A DNA stretch of 64,000 bases from Struthidea cinerea (lineage: Eukaryota; Chordata; Aves; Passeriformes; Corcoracidae), in contig VZTI01004325.1 of NCBI GenBank assembly GCA_013397865.1, positions 5,680-69,679 of the forward strand. The letters are read 5' to 3'. This document shows, piece by piece, positions 25,656 to 38,500 of the stretch. The position numbers were made by a program, and so were the translations under genes. Position 1 is the first letter of the stretch, and each line of letters starts with the position of its first letter. The notes below the pieces were generated by a model. It ran no database searches, was not told where the DNA came from, and was given only the letters and a program-made list of their open reading frames with translations.

Positions 25656-26160
25656 CGGGCTGCCGGAATGAGCACAGAAACAAGCCCTGATGCCCGAAAA
25701 GGGGAGCGTGGCTCCCTGTGACACGGCACTGCGGTGGCTGTGCGGCCGCCGCCGGAGGGTCCCTGCTGCCCAGGACAGTGCCCGCAGTGTCCTGGCTGTC
25801 CCTCTGCCCTTCCCAAGCTCTCCGGGAGCTCAGGGCCAGCCAGCCTCTGGCTTCCCTCTTCTGCACTCGCTCAGCTTTCCCTTTGCTCTGATTTTCCGGC
25901 TCTCTGCGCTCCGCCTCTGAGCCTTTCTCCCTGTCCCCGTGCCACTTCCCGCTCTCCAGCTTTCCTGCAGTCCCCTGAGCTCCCGGCACCTTCCAGCCCC
26001 GGCGCGGCCGGGTCACACCGCGAGCTCTGCCCTTCCACAGCCCTGCCCCACCTGCGGGAGCGCGCTCCTCGCTCCGCGCACGCTGCAGCGGTGCGACGGC
26101 AGCCGGGACCCCAAACAACCCGCTTTTGCTCAGAGGAAGCTGCTGGACAGTGAACGAAAT
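25656..26160. promoter_or_regulatory. CpG-rich island, candidate promoter or enhancer
   Basis: Roughly 500 bp stand out as GC-rich with many CG dinucleotides, densest around 25740-25760 (CGGCCGCCGCCGGAGG) and 26000-26105 (CGGCGCGGCCGGG, GCGGGAGCGCGC and others). The flanks are AT-rich on both sides. Open frames of 119-160 codons occur on both strands here but are what GC-rich DNA produces by chance, and none has a recognisable domain. Unlike the solo LTR at 12.9-13.9 kb, I could not find TG...CA ends with a target duplication, but a decayed LTR body remains an alternative. A promoter for an unannotated long non-coding RNA or a distant first exon is possible. Confidence 0.5.
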
Positions 26161-27395
26161 TAATAAGAAAGTCCAATTGCAAAGATGCCAAATCTTTCCC
26201 TTTCCTGCCTGCTAAAGTATCTGAGTCACTAAGAGCCAAAGAACACTATGAAAATACTGTTAATTTCTAAAAAATATAGCATTTATATTTATTTTAAAGC
26301 ACATACTGGAAAATATTGTATTATGAATATTTTGTATGTAACATATTCTGTATAATTACAGTGATTATATATAAAAATGGTTATGCAGGTTGCATATTTT
26401 TATGTTACATTTACAGGTAAAATGAAGGCTTTGTAGAACTGGTCCCAGTCCAGCATCACCTTTATTTAAATCAATATTTTTTAATGTTTAAACTCCATTT
26501 TCTAACATGACAACATTATATTTTTGCCCAGTTCAACAGCAGGCAGCAGAAAACATGGATGTTTAATACAAATAGATTAATTTAGGATACACAGCTGGTC
26601 TGTCACTGCTGAAGGTAACAAGCTGCCTGCCAGCAGCACTGCAGCCTGTGTGAGCTTCAGCACAAGAAATAAAGCAACTTGTTTATGGCTGAAGTGTAGC
26701 TGTGTAATAAGGCTGCTGGTCTACCCTTTGGGATTGAGGTTGTGCACCCTTTTAAATCAGAGCAGGAAATGAAGAAATCCACCTGCAAAACAGTTTTCAG
26801 CCATTGCTCTCCAGGGAGGAGTTCAGTCCCATGGGACTGGATTTAAAGAAGTGTTTAGGAACCTACAAAATGTCTGCAAGGTTGTGAAATGTCTCTTAGC
26901 ACCCAGAATAAGCATCCAAATGACCTTGAAAGGCTGGACGGGAGGAGATGTGCCCTTGTGGAAGGGCAGCTGGAAGCCAGCTGTCTGTAATGGCACTTGA
27001 GCACTGAAATTTGTCCTAGACACCCAAACCTCTTCAGGCTATTTTTGAACGGTGGTTTTTTTGCATTACATTGCAGGGAAAGTTGTTTTAAATAGATATA
27101 TAATTATTCTGATTGCAATTTGCAATCCACTCCATTAAACAGCTTGAGCATGCAGACTCTCCCTACAGTTAGCAGAGATGCCACCAGCTGGTCTTCCTGT
27201 GCAGTAGGTGCAGTGCTCACTTAAGCTGAAGAATTCATTTGTACTGCCTGGAATCCCTTGTAGGGTAACCATGGTGCCAATCAGCACATTCTGTGTTTCT
27301 CCAAAAATGCTTGCAGAAATTGACTACTTTTATTTATCATGTGAAAATGATCTCTGATTTTACTTAGCTGTTTCCTAAACAAGGGGCACATCTGC

Positions 27396-27427
27396 ACCAA
27401 CAAAACCAACAAAACCAAAAAACCAAA
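27396..27427. repeat. A/C low-complexity tract
   Basis: A run built from ACCAACAAA-like units (two clear copies followed by drifted ones) contains only A and C. Probable slippage product. Confidence 0.75.
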
Positions 27428-28974
27428 GTGAAGTCTTCCCAGATGTATTTTCATGAATTTGTTCAGGATGGAAACAAGAGGTAGAATAATATTATAGCTG
27501 GAGAACAGATCCTCTGAAGACTTTATTAAGAATTCCGACCAAACTCTGGTTGGCAGCTGAAAATACTGCATCAAAAATTGAGGTCCATTTTCTCATTAGC
27601 AGTCATTTCTTGCTGCTGTGCACACCCAAAAACTGGAAAAAAGTCTTGAAAATTCCTCCACTTCAAAAATGTGAAATTCTTTGTTTTATTTCTGCTCTCT
27701 TGAGGGCTACAAGCAGCTGGAAAACTCATGACAGTTTGTGCTCATACAGGAATTTTATGTTGGTTTCAGTTCAATGAAGACCTTCATGAATTGCAATTTT
27801 GTTAAAAATCATGGCAGCCAGATTCAAATACCTCTACTATAAACAGCCTTTGAGGAGGGATGGAAAGCTACTTTCTATCATCAGCTGAAGTCTCTGTTTT
27901 TCATATTTAGTCCCATCTAATTATCATCTTGATGACAGTAGTTCCTTAGATCTGTCATTAATTAACTTGAGCTTTTCAGGCTGTGTTGGACTAGAAGAGG
28001 GAGACTTATATTGTAAATATTCAGCCCAGATTTTTCAATCTTTTCTTTATTCAAATATAACTGTTAGAGAGCAACAACTACAGTCACTTCAGCTCAGACT
28101 ATGAACATACAGTAAGGAGATGGTAAATTGAGGAATAATATGGCATTCTTGTCCTTGTTAAGGTAAAATGGGGAGGAGGAATCCTCTCCTATCAGAGTTT
28201 TCAAGGTACAGACCAAACTGAAATGTAAGGGGAAAATGTAGTCAAATACATGCTATAACAAGATCATCAGATGAATTTTGCTGAACAATTCAAAATTGCT
28301 TTCGGTAGAAACCAGCTTTTCAAAATATAGGGTCCCTTTCCGAAATGAAATACATGAAATTGGTGCTACATATATGAGGAAATGTGCTATATTTAATAGT
28401 AAAACTCGGGTTTGTAAAGTTGTGCACATGCCTGTACAAGTGACAGCTTTCACCGTGGCGCTGACATCTCGAGCAGTGGTTAATTTGCAATGTCATTGGT
28501 TTAGGTGGAGCTAATTGCTGTTGTAACTTTAAACACGTGAAATCTTGACAGTGCTGTAAGCTCTGTAGTTAAGTCCTAGAGTTTGTCTCAAAACTTTTCA
28601 TGAGAGATAGAAAGTACAATCCTTGGCACACAGAACTCCTTTACCAAGAACCACGAACAGAAGAAAACAAAAAATTTTATTCTTTAAGGAGAAAGTGTGC
28701 TTTAGTTAAATCTGATTGCAAATGGAAGTTTCATTTCCATCAAATTTGCTTTAGCCTGGGAGGTTTTCTGATTGCTTGTACAAAAATGTTGATTAATGAT
28801 CATCATTTATAAATAAATGTTTTTTCCTGCAGTGCCACTGGGAAAAGTGCTAATATTTATTGCTTCCCAGCAAAAGGTTTTCAGCAGGCCTGTCAGCATA
28901 ACTAAAAATGCTTTACAGTGTTAAGGAAGATTAAGCTGACAGCAAGCCATTTTCTGTTGTCACATGAACCACCT

Positions 28975-29560
28975 TACATGAGGTTTATTTATTGAGTCAA
29001 GTGAAAATTAATTACATATATCAAAGGGAAAAAAAAGTGTTGATTTAATTTGAAGATTTGTTTACCTTTATTTAAACAGCCTGAAAGCTCTTTTCAAGAT
29101 TAAGTATTTTAATTAAGTGAATTAATAAATTAAAGTGATTCAGGGTCATTTTCTAAGCCAGAGTTGTTATAACTTCAGAATAAATATTATTAAAGTGTGT
29201 AATTAAGTGACAATTAATTATCAATCGCAAAGCTGACTGTATCATATAAATCTTAATATTGTTTGTTAAAGGGAAACACCATGAAATGGTACAGGCAGTC
29301 GTCATTATTTTAAAATTCCTGTTCTCTTGAAGTTTGTGAAGAGGAAAGGAGTTATTTTCAATTTTAATGCAGGCAGTGTTTCAGCCGCTCCTGCAAAAAC
29401 TGGCAGATGGTAATTTATTAATATTCAATAGACTGTAATAGAAAAGATAAAAGCAAGTAAAAGTTTGTTATAGCAGCTTCTCCTGCAGCAATAGGTATAA
29501 AAAAGATGCTGGCATTTCATCACAAACATATAGGCAGGTTATGTGTTATTATTCTAAAGA
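28975..29560. promoter_or_regulatory. Candidate enhancer, dense in TAATTA-type cores
   Basis: Repeated homeodomain-type cores occur at about 29004-29015 (AAAATTAATTAC), 29110-29135, 29199-29220 (AATTAAGTGACAATTAATTA) and 29410-29430, with a GTTTACC forkhead-like site near 29060 and TATCAATCGC at 29220-29228. The sequence is otherwise unique and repeat-free. Such clusters are typical of conserved developmental enhancers in bird and mammal gene deserts. The AT-richness of the whole region raises the chance expectation considerably. Confidence 0.3.
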
Positions 29561-30270
29561 AATTAGCATTTCTGCCTTAGAATGAGAAAACAAAATTACT
29601 TCTGGCTCTAATTCCTTGTTTTTCAGATAGAAATTCCCAGCTGTACAGTCTGTATTGAATTTGTTTCGGAAATCTCCTACATCAGGACTCTGCATTTCAA
29701 CATCCTTGAATTATTTGAGACAGTCCTACTACTGAGAAAAACGTGGCATCTAGACTTGCACTAGTGTACAGGTGACACAAGCAGTAAAATCCAGGTAAAA
29801 GCAGACAATGTTTTCATTGTCAGAGCCATAAATCACATACCCTCGCTCTGACCAGACCACTGGACCTGAAATTCTTTCTTCAGCTCTTTGAAAGCTGAGG
29901 AAATGCATCAGGCTTCCCCTCCCCAGCCTATGCTGCATTTTGATGATTGTGGCACTCCCTTTCCTATGAGGAGAAAAATGGGAATTTTGAATCCCTTCAG
30001 GCAGAGCAAGGAACTGCACCAGGATTTCCCTCATCGTGGGTGGTTTTTATGTAAAAACGAGAGGAGGGATGCCTTTAGGCATAAGAAAGATAGATCCACG
30101 CTCAGCTGTAGGAGTTCCTCTCCTCTAAACAGGGCTTGTAGTAACGCTTTCTGCATACACAGTAGTGTGTTTTTGACAGCTTCAGAACACAAGTAGAGGT
30201 TTACCAGGCATTTTGGAGCAGGCTGTTCTCATTTTCTCCAAGTCTGTCTGTGGGTGACTCCTTGCTCTGA

Positions 30271-30300
30271 CAAAATGAGATTGTCCTGAATCTCATTTTG
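30271..30300. other. Perfect 12-bp hairpin with 6-nt loop
   Basis: CAAAATGAGATT (30271-30282) and AATCTCATTTTG (30289-30300) are exact reverse complements around GTCCTG. The stem has no mismatch. It is too short for a typical microRNA precursor unless outer pairing extends it, and the flanking bases do not pair. No known function. Confidence 0.75.
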
Positions 30301-33300
30301 AGGAGCTGAGGAACGATACCAAGCACTTTAAAAAGAGCAGAGGAAGAGGTTTGGATTTCACTCTGGATGTCAGATACCTAAAAATCTGTATGTGATTTGA
30401 TTTTCTCTGAGTAAATTAATAATATAAAAATTTTCTGCATCTGAGGTGTTGTGAGAGCACAGATAGTGAAAGCTTGTAAGGTGTTCAGGTGCTAAAGTAA
30501 TGGAGGCCGTAGGGGGACTGCAGATTGATATATATTCTGAAAGAAATACTTTAAGGAGCCTGGGGATAACCCAGCTCCATTCAATCTCAAGAAGGAAAAA
30601 GAAATAAAAGCTGTAATACAAAGCTGTAAATAACAGAATTGCAATAGTCATATTCTTTTGTCCTCTGGGCTCTCCATATACTGGTACCATTGTTTGCTTA
30701 TACAAGACAGAGTTTTTGTCTTGCTGTCAAGTTTGATGGTATCTACTTCAGTAAACTTCACAAGCTACTCACTGAGCTAAGTATATGGTGAAGAGACAGA
30801 AAAACAGGTCAACATGGACTCAGCAACTATTTTACAGACCTCTAAGAAAGACGGGAGGAAAAAAACTGGAAAAAAACCCCAGCAGTTTAGAGCAAATTTA
30901 GCATAAATTGTCCTGAGATGATATAATCCATCTATGAAATGCATAGATAGCCTGAAATAGTGCTTCAGGTTATGTTATTTATTAATGGTCATGTGCTAAT
31001 TTTCCAGAGTGGAAAGGTAAACTTAGCCTTTTTTCACCCAGATGGATAATCAGAAATTCACTGTGCATTATTGAAGTTAGCAGGAGAAAGTACTGATAGA
31101 ATTGGGTGCCTTGCAGTCTTTTAAATCAGAATTGGCTTATGTGTGAATTACATATACACAAATCAACTATCAGGAATGATTTTTTTCATGAATCCAGTTG
31201 CAAGTCTTGTTCAGCTGCCAACACCCTCAGGTTCCATGGCCCCAACCTTCATGTTTGCAAGGGCTGTCTGTCTGTGACTTCTTCCATCCTCTCTCCTGCC
31301 AGATACCCTACCTTCCTCTTACCTCCATAGGATCCACAGCTCTCTGAGATAGGAAAGTTTTTTGCTTTGCTCAGCCAGGAAAGGAGAGGGAAGGAACTGT
31401 TTCAATTCATAATCAAGAGTGTGAGTTCACTGGTTTTGCACCAGAGTGTAAACTCTTCTAGAGGCAGTCTGTTATAACTCTCACTCTTGTCTCTTCTTCT
31501 GTACAAAAACTAACCATTCTGTAGTTTGCCATGATAGTAATCTCTTGATCTTTAATTACATTCATGAAATTCATTCATATTAGAGGAGTTTTGGAGAATG
31601 AAAATTTTAATGCCTGTCATGCTACAAGAATATGAGACACCTTTGAACATTAACATTTAAAAGAATGGCTATTCTGTTGTTCCTGAGTCCAGTACAGTCT
31701 GTACTGCCTTCATTTTGATTAAAAAAAAAAGGCCAGTAGCTGACCAGTACCTGTCCTGGCAGTGATTTTTTTTGCCACCGTGGCTAGTGTTCCTGCTCTC
31801 TGCAGTGTGCTTTTCTCATCTTATTTAATCACAATTGCTGATGAACTTCAAACACATAGAAGTAAAAACAATCTGAACAAACATTCCAGGAATCTCTTTA
31901 CCTGTCATTTCCATTTTCCTGAACACAGAAATTTCCGAGAGATTAACGGTATTACCTACAGTGGTATTTTAACCCTCTGACTGGAATGCTGTATTTTGTA
32001 ACTGGTGGGAGAGGTGAAAGAACAGGCTAGAGTTGAGAGGTTTCCAGGGTAAATACAAACAGTACTTGATTTCAAAACAGTGTGTGTATCAGGAACATGG
32101 GGAAGTATGAGGAAAGGAATATTTTGTACTAATTTTTTTGACTGTATTGATAATCAAAAGCTAGAGGTTGCAGCGTGGAGCAGAGAGACTACAGATCAAA
32201 AGAGAGTGATATGGTGAAAACAATCCATTGGGAGAATTTTAGAGAAAGGGCAGTGATATTTTAACACAAGATTTGTTCTTTGGCCTTCAGAACAGGGGTA
32301 TGACAGAATTCTGCAGAGGGAAGGGCGAACAATCACTTTTAGATTTGCCCTTTTTCAATATACGAAGCTCCCCTTTCAATATAAATTCATAATGGGAACT
32401 TCTCTTAGCTACTATTATGTAAAGATTTGCAAAGACAAATGAGACAGGAAATTAAAGGATTGAAAAGAAAGCCAAGGTAAGTAACTTACTGAATTCATAT
32501 TGGAGAGAAGAATAAGAGGCAAGTGGGCAAAGAAGGGTACTTTCCAACTTCTGTAGTGCTATCACAAACTTATTAGAGCAATCCCATTTTCCTCTGGGAT
32601 GTTTTCTGGTATTCAGTTTAGAATAGTTCTGTGATAACAAATTCCATCTCTGCTGATGGTATTGTTCATGAGAAAAGGACAGAGTCACAGTCTAATTAAA
32701 GAAAGGTTGCTGCAAGTATACATCTATATAGGTGAAGCTGTCTTCCAACAGGAATATTTTCCAAACAGCATTTTGTGCTTGTAGAATGAACTTCCATAAA
32801 AGCTTTTAAGAAATTAGTACTCATGTGCATCCTTCAGGGGGAAGTTTGGTGTCTAATGGTAACTGATATTAATGTGGGGAGTGTAAATTACTTCATGCAT
32901 CCCTTCAAAGAGCTGGACGAGAGGAACCACCAGGCATTTTTCCACAATTGGCCAAGCCCTAATCTCTTTAACTGTTATTGCCATCCATAATATAAGCTGA
33001 GGTCATGTGTTTTGTGGTATGAAATAGTGATTCATTAGTAGCCAGACAAACAACTCATTCAACATAGTCATGCAGCAAATGTCAGTAGAGTATTATTTCA
33101 ATGTTATAAAGCTTCTGTAAGTTACCACAGCATGTGTAAATTCAGAAAGAAAAGATCAAGATAAAATGTCAAAATCCAAGTGTTTAAAATTCCCTTTTTT
33201 TATGTGAACTTGGAAATAAAACTATTTTTTGAATTTATTTTTATCCCTTAAAAAGTTGTTGGCATGTATTTTTTTCCCGAATTTTTAACAAGAGGATTAT

Positions 33301-36300
33301 ATGTGAGTTTTTAACTGTGCTCAAGTCTGCTGAACATCTGTTAACATTTAAACCAGATAAGATATGTGAGAATCTTCCAGAAAAGCAAAAGCAAACCAAA
33401 CACAGAAAGAATTTCTTTTTTCTGCCATAACATAGGGGCTAGTTTTTTGTGCCTTCTCTGCTCTTTTGCATGTCAGCATATCCTCATCAAAATAGGATAA
33501 ATAAAATGTTATTGTGCCTATAGTGAGAGATGTTTTCATGTCAGAAACCACAGTTGTCATACCCTCTTCTTAGGCTTACTCTAGTAAGCACACTCTGGGA
33601 CTTCCCAAGGTGACATCAAAAGCTTTTTAAATAGAGAATTAAAAAAGGTGTCATCATGTAAAATATTTCTCTGTCTGAGCACAAATGTGTAATCTTTGTA
33701 CAGTCCCTTGGAAAATAATCCATTTTCTTTCAGAGGGTATATCCTATCATTTAAAATAATGTGCACAAGTTCAAGCAATATTTTACTTTTTCCCTTGCTG
33801 TGCTAAAATCAGAAGTTTTGGCAGTGTTACCTTAAAAGCAAAGGTAAATCACAGACAATTTTAACAGCCTGTCTGCATTTACATGGATGTTCATCATTTG
33901 TATATGCATACATGCACATCTCAAAAGTAAAATGCCCCTTGTGCAAGAAGTGTAGTATTAGGACATCAGTATGGTTTATTCTGTGGACTATATAGAGTGT
34001 GATGTCATAAATAAACAGTTTAAAGGATTTTTAATATTGTTACTGGAAAGCATGTAAAAGGCCAGTTACTAAAGGAGATGGATTCTAGGAAGTCCTAGTT
34101 TATTGTGTGGCTTGTTCTTCTGACCTGAAATGAGAATGAAAGAGATCAACAGTCAGTTCAATGTAAGTGGTTTCCTTCAATTTTTCTGTTTAAAAATAAT
34201 GAAGTGCTCACTAGGCTTGGACATGTCACAGGCTAATACCTCACTACAATGAATTATAAAAAGTAGTAATTCAATTTGAGCTGTAATTACTGTGTTCTGC
34301 AGTAGGATTAGCACTCACAGTGTGATATAAAATAGATTTATCTATACATACAGCATGTCTGCAAAGTGCTTGCCAAGGTAGATTTTTAAATGAATACTGT
34401 CCTTGTTCAGAAGTACGGAAAGTCACAACTGGTTGAGGCTCTTCTAAGACAGAGAGGTCCCTTTGGCTGACTAGTCTCATGTTTTACTGTTTTTCTTCTT
34501 TAGAAATTCTCACCGTTAATGGAGTGTTTTAGACTATTCCCTTCTTTGGAAACTCAGTAGTTAAGGAGTTCTTTCTTGGGGACAGACTGTAGCAGTCTCT
34601 GAAAGTGTGCGGGTCCTGGTAAAGTACCAGGCCTTCAGTTGGTTCAGTTCACTGATCTGAGGTGTCTGTGCATGAATAAAACAATTATGCAGTGTAAGAT
34701 TAATAACCTCGGTTTTATGGGTCCTCTAAGGCATCTGATGTGCAGTTCCCTAGGATTCAGTCATGATTTTTTCTGATGGCATGATGTACTTTGTACTCTT
34801 GATTGCACTATGTTTACCTTCTGTTCCTCAAGGACCTCTCCTTGGTTAGTGCAAGTCCCATTAAACTTGGAAGCTTCCTTGATGATCTCTGCAAGTTTTA
34901 AAGAGTTTCATTTCCACAGCTGCGTCTTCCCTGACAGGCTTCATGGGACAACTGCCTACAGAATATTTCCTCTTCTTTCTTTATATATGCCTTTTAAAAA
35001 ATATTATTCAAATACTAAGGAAGTCCTCAATCTGTGCCAGTTCTCTTTTGTTTGCTGAAAGGCTCTATGAGTTTATTCTCGTTTCTTCCTCCATTACACA
35101 TTACCTGCAAACAAGAAGAAATTGCACTCAATGCTTTCTCTTTAACTACCACTATTCAATTGTAATGAATATACCACCAAACCAAACCACACATTTTTGA
35201 AAACTGGGATCATAGAAAAATCAGAAATATCCTTTTCTCTTTCTCTTCCTTGTTACTGAATCAAGAGGAAAAAGCAAGGTGCATCTAGCAATATGGATTG
35301 GAGAAAAAAGCCTACAAAAATCTCTCTGAAATGAAGAAAAAAAGATTGAACTTTTTATTTATTGTCAAAGGTACTTTAGGAAAGTTTGATGGCCCTTTTA
35401 CAATTCATATTGTAAAAAATTCTGTGATCAATAATTTACAAACAACTGTTACTGTAGGAGTTCTCATTTATGCAGTTTTTTAACCTTACACTTCAACAAA
35501 TGCATCTTGATTTTGTGGCAATGAACTAAAATCAAAGATAAAAGACCAGTCTCGTTTACTGTAGAACTGAAAGTTTCTGTATTAGGAGCACTGGCTGGAC
35601 TTGACGAGACCACCTCCAGAAGGGCATCTCTTCTGAAATAAGATGAAAAGTCAGACTACTTGCTCTTTCATGTGTCAAAGGGGGGTAAAATTCTAGTGAA
35701 CTGTGCAGTAACTGTCTATTCCCTACTGTGTACCAAGATTAAAATATCATTTTGACTGTGATCGTTACCAATCTGAAACTTCAATAGTTGTTCCTTAGAA
35801 CTGAAGATGCATTCATCTCTCATGCCACACAACATCCATCTCTTTTTCTGTGCTGCTTTTAAAAAGATCACTTGTGAAACCTGATGGGAGAAAAGTGTGT
35901 ATTGGTTTGGATAAAACTGTATTTTACATGTCTCTAAAAAACATTTGCAAGAAATTCAGGTTTGTGAAGGAAGAAAAATTACAGGCTGTTAATGGAAAAG
36001 CATTTTTGCAGCATTTATAAATACTTAATGTAACATAGGAAGAGAAAGGAGGAATAGTTAAAGAGATGGAGTTAATCCACAAATTGTGCTGGTCAGATTT
36101 AGTAGATTTAATTAAAAATAATAGACAAAAGACACAGTGTTTTCCCTCTATAAACACAACAGTACTGGGCTGGATTTCAATGTACTCAGGTATTCACACT
36201 GTTGGGGTAAAAAGGTGGCTGGTCACTGCTGCTTGGTTGCATATTGTCAACTTCATATACTAATTAGTTGAGTCAAAATAGGTGTGCAACAAAAGTGCAA

Positions 36301-37442
36301 AGCAAGAGAAAATAATCCTCTTCTTTCTTAAAAATGAAATTTCACAATAATTCCATTTAATATGGAGCATAAACATCATTTAGTGTATTTGTCTAAATAA
36401 GTGAATTTTCTGAAATGCCTTTTCATATTTTAGAGAGGCATTTGCACAATTAAAAATAGGAGAGGAAATAGGATCATTGTTATGATATCCAACAAAGGAT
36501 ATCCCACCAATACCTGAGCTGAACTCCTCTGATCAGGGCTACTGGGGTTAATCAGCAGGCATTGTAAACCAATGCCATCTTTAGTGTTTGTAATTTCTGT
36601 TTAGAGGATAACACCATTACTTACAAATTGAATATGTCTTTTTTTTTATTCACACTATTTTTTTTTTAATGTCACTGAAATTATCTCAGAGGAGCAGATC
36701 TGACAGGTCAATCACTGCAGATGGTAAGTGCTTTGTTAATTATACAGAAATTTAGAAACAATTGTGGAATGTCTTGCCTCAGGAGGAATTTCTGTCTTGC
36801 TCTGTTTGAGAGTAGATTTCCTCTACTGAATTAATTTTGTGGTTTTGTGCAGATAACAATCTCTCTGCTGCTTTGTAGGAATGACTCCTTGCTCCTTGTT
36901 CAAATATGCAACTGTAAATAAGCAGTGGATACTGCAAATAAACAATGCTCCTCTTTTTAAATAATGCAACGTGTGTAATTAGGACAGCGCAATTACAACT
37001 GTGTACAGCTCTCAGTGTAACAATTAGTTTTTTGGTAAAATGTAATTTGTTCCAATGTAAATGTTTTCCCTTAATTCAGAAGATTCCCTGGAGTTGTTAC
37101 AATAACAAGCCTATTTCTACAAATATATGCAGTTGCACTGTGCGTTCCAATACACAAATCAAAGAGGACAGCTACATTATAATAAGCTATGGGAATTATA
37201 AAGTCAGAGCAAAATGATATCAGTCCTATTTTCTGAGGGGAAAATATGCCCAAATATCCTCTTTCCATTTCTGTTTTAATCCCAGAGATGTCAAATGCTT
37301 TTTCCAGTTTGACTTGAATTTACTTGAAAAAAACAGAAACATTTCCTTGTGTTATACTGCTGCTGTTACCCTGTCCTCCTGCTGCTGATATCTGACCACT
37401 TTCTAGCCTTTCCACTGCTTATTCCTGTAGATAAAGAAGTGC

Positions 37443-37572
37443 TATTATTGTCATTTTGCAGAGGAGTAACTGAGTCTCATAGAGCAAGAGAAATCTGCTT
37501 TAGAGTTCATCAGAAGTTTGTTGGGAAACAGGATTTCAAATCCAGCCCTGTTCTCTTCCTGCCAGTGTCCCC
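37443..37572 (-). mobile_element. Ancient MIR-like SINE remnant
   Basis: On the plus strand the order ATTATTGTCATTTTGCAGAG, then GTAACTGAGTCTCATAGAG, then GGATTTCAAATCCAGCCCTG follows the reverse complement of MIR: CCCATTTTACAGATGAGGAAACTGAGGCACAGAGAGG, a variable middle, then GGATTTGAACCCAGG. The A and B box region of the tRNA-derived head is therefore at the right-hand side. Divergence is high, with gaps in the middle. Recognised from memory of the consensus. Confidence 0.72.
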
Positions 37573-38254
37573 TGCGTGCTCAGAGCAAGAGGGCAGCAAA
37601 GTGCCTGGGCAGTTCTTGCTCACAGCACAACCCCTGCTCCATCCAGCTCCCTTCATCCATTTCCACACAATCCCTCCTTCTCCTGCTCACCAGTTCACAT
37701 TCATTTCCATAACGCTGCTCTTTTAAGAATCTGTACTTCCCCCTCAGCAGTAAAAAAAGCGTTTGGAGCATCTGTGTGTGTATCACTCACCACATCAGGA
37801 AGTCAAATTTTTAATGTCTCACAGTTTTGCATTTGCTGGTAACTTTCCATGGCTAAAGTTAAACAAAGGGTGGAGATTTTGTGGCGATAAGCACAGTACG
37901 CTACCAGTGCATAAATAGGCAATTTTAGGTCAGCTGAATTAGTACTCCCGAAAGTGTCTGGGAGTTACAAGAGACAGAATGAATGTAATTACTCAGTACA
38001 GATGGATGGGAGTGCTCAACACATTCTATGAAAAATGACTTGTCTGAACTTGATTTTAGAATTGGTATTTCATCCTCTTTGTACCAAAGTTTGCAAAATT
38101 TTGGTGTTTTTTCTTGCCAAACTACACTGTTGTCATTTTGAAGGCTGTAAGTTATTTAATCTAAGCCTGGGCCTGCAGTTTCCCGTTGTCAATATTGCAG
38201 AGCACTCAGTGAACAATTGATGAAACCCCACACAACAGTAGTAATGTGCAATGA

Positions 38255-38500
38255 TTATAGGGCAAGGGGCTGCGATAAGCGTTGTCTGCTCTGGTTAAGT
38301 CATTGCTAATGAAACATCACAGCTGATTAAACTGGCAATGAGAGCAGTTCCCTATGAACAGCCTCCATTTTCTCATTGGATCTTCACCTCTCTTAAAAAG
38401 CAAGATTTGAGCAAGACAAACAGAAATGCTCTTTTAATTATAAATCACGCTAGAAATCACATTTTATGATTAGTGGCATGTTCTAGAAAGAGTTTGTCTT
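38255..38500. promoter_or_regulatory. Candidate conserved non-coding element
   Basis: Unique sequence carries scattered cores such as GCGATAAGCG, GCTAATGAAAC and TTTTAATTATAAATCACGC (about 38430-38450), with isolated CpGs retained in AT-rich context. There is no coding signal. The call rests on texture only. Confidence 0.2.

Larger units (their letters stand above)
26165..37442. other. Non-coding AT-rich sequence, no gene recognised
   Basis: No exon or transposon was recognised. Contents worth naming are a CCAACAAAA-type low-complexity stretch at 27396-27427, the homeodomain-core-rich block at 28975-29560, the perfect hairpin at 30271-30300 and a small inverted repeat at 34618-34634 (CCTGGTA, 3-nt loop, TACCAGG). 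The rest is unremarkable. Confidence 0.55.

Noticed and set aside
25636..26118. 160-codon minus-strand and 139-codon plus-strand open frames
   Set aside because: Both strands are open at once over a CpG-rich island, which is expected from composition. Neither shows a recognisable fold.
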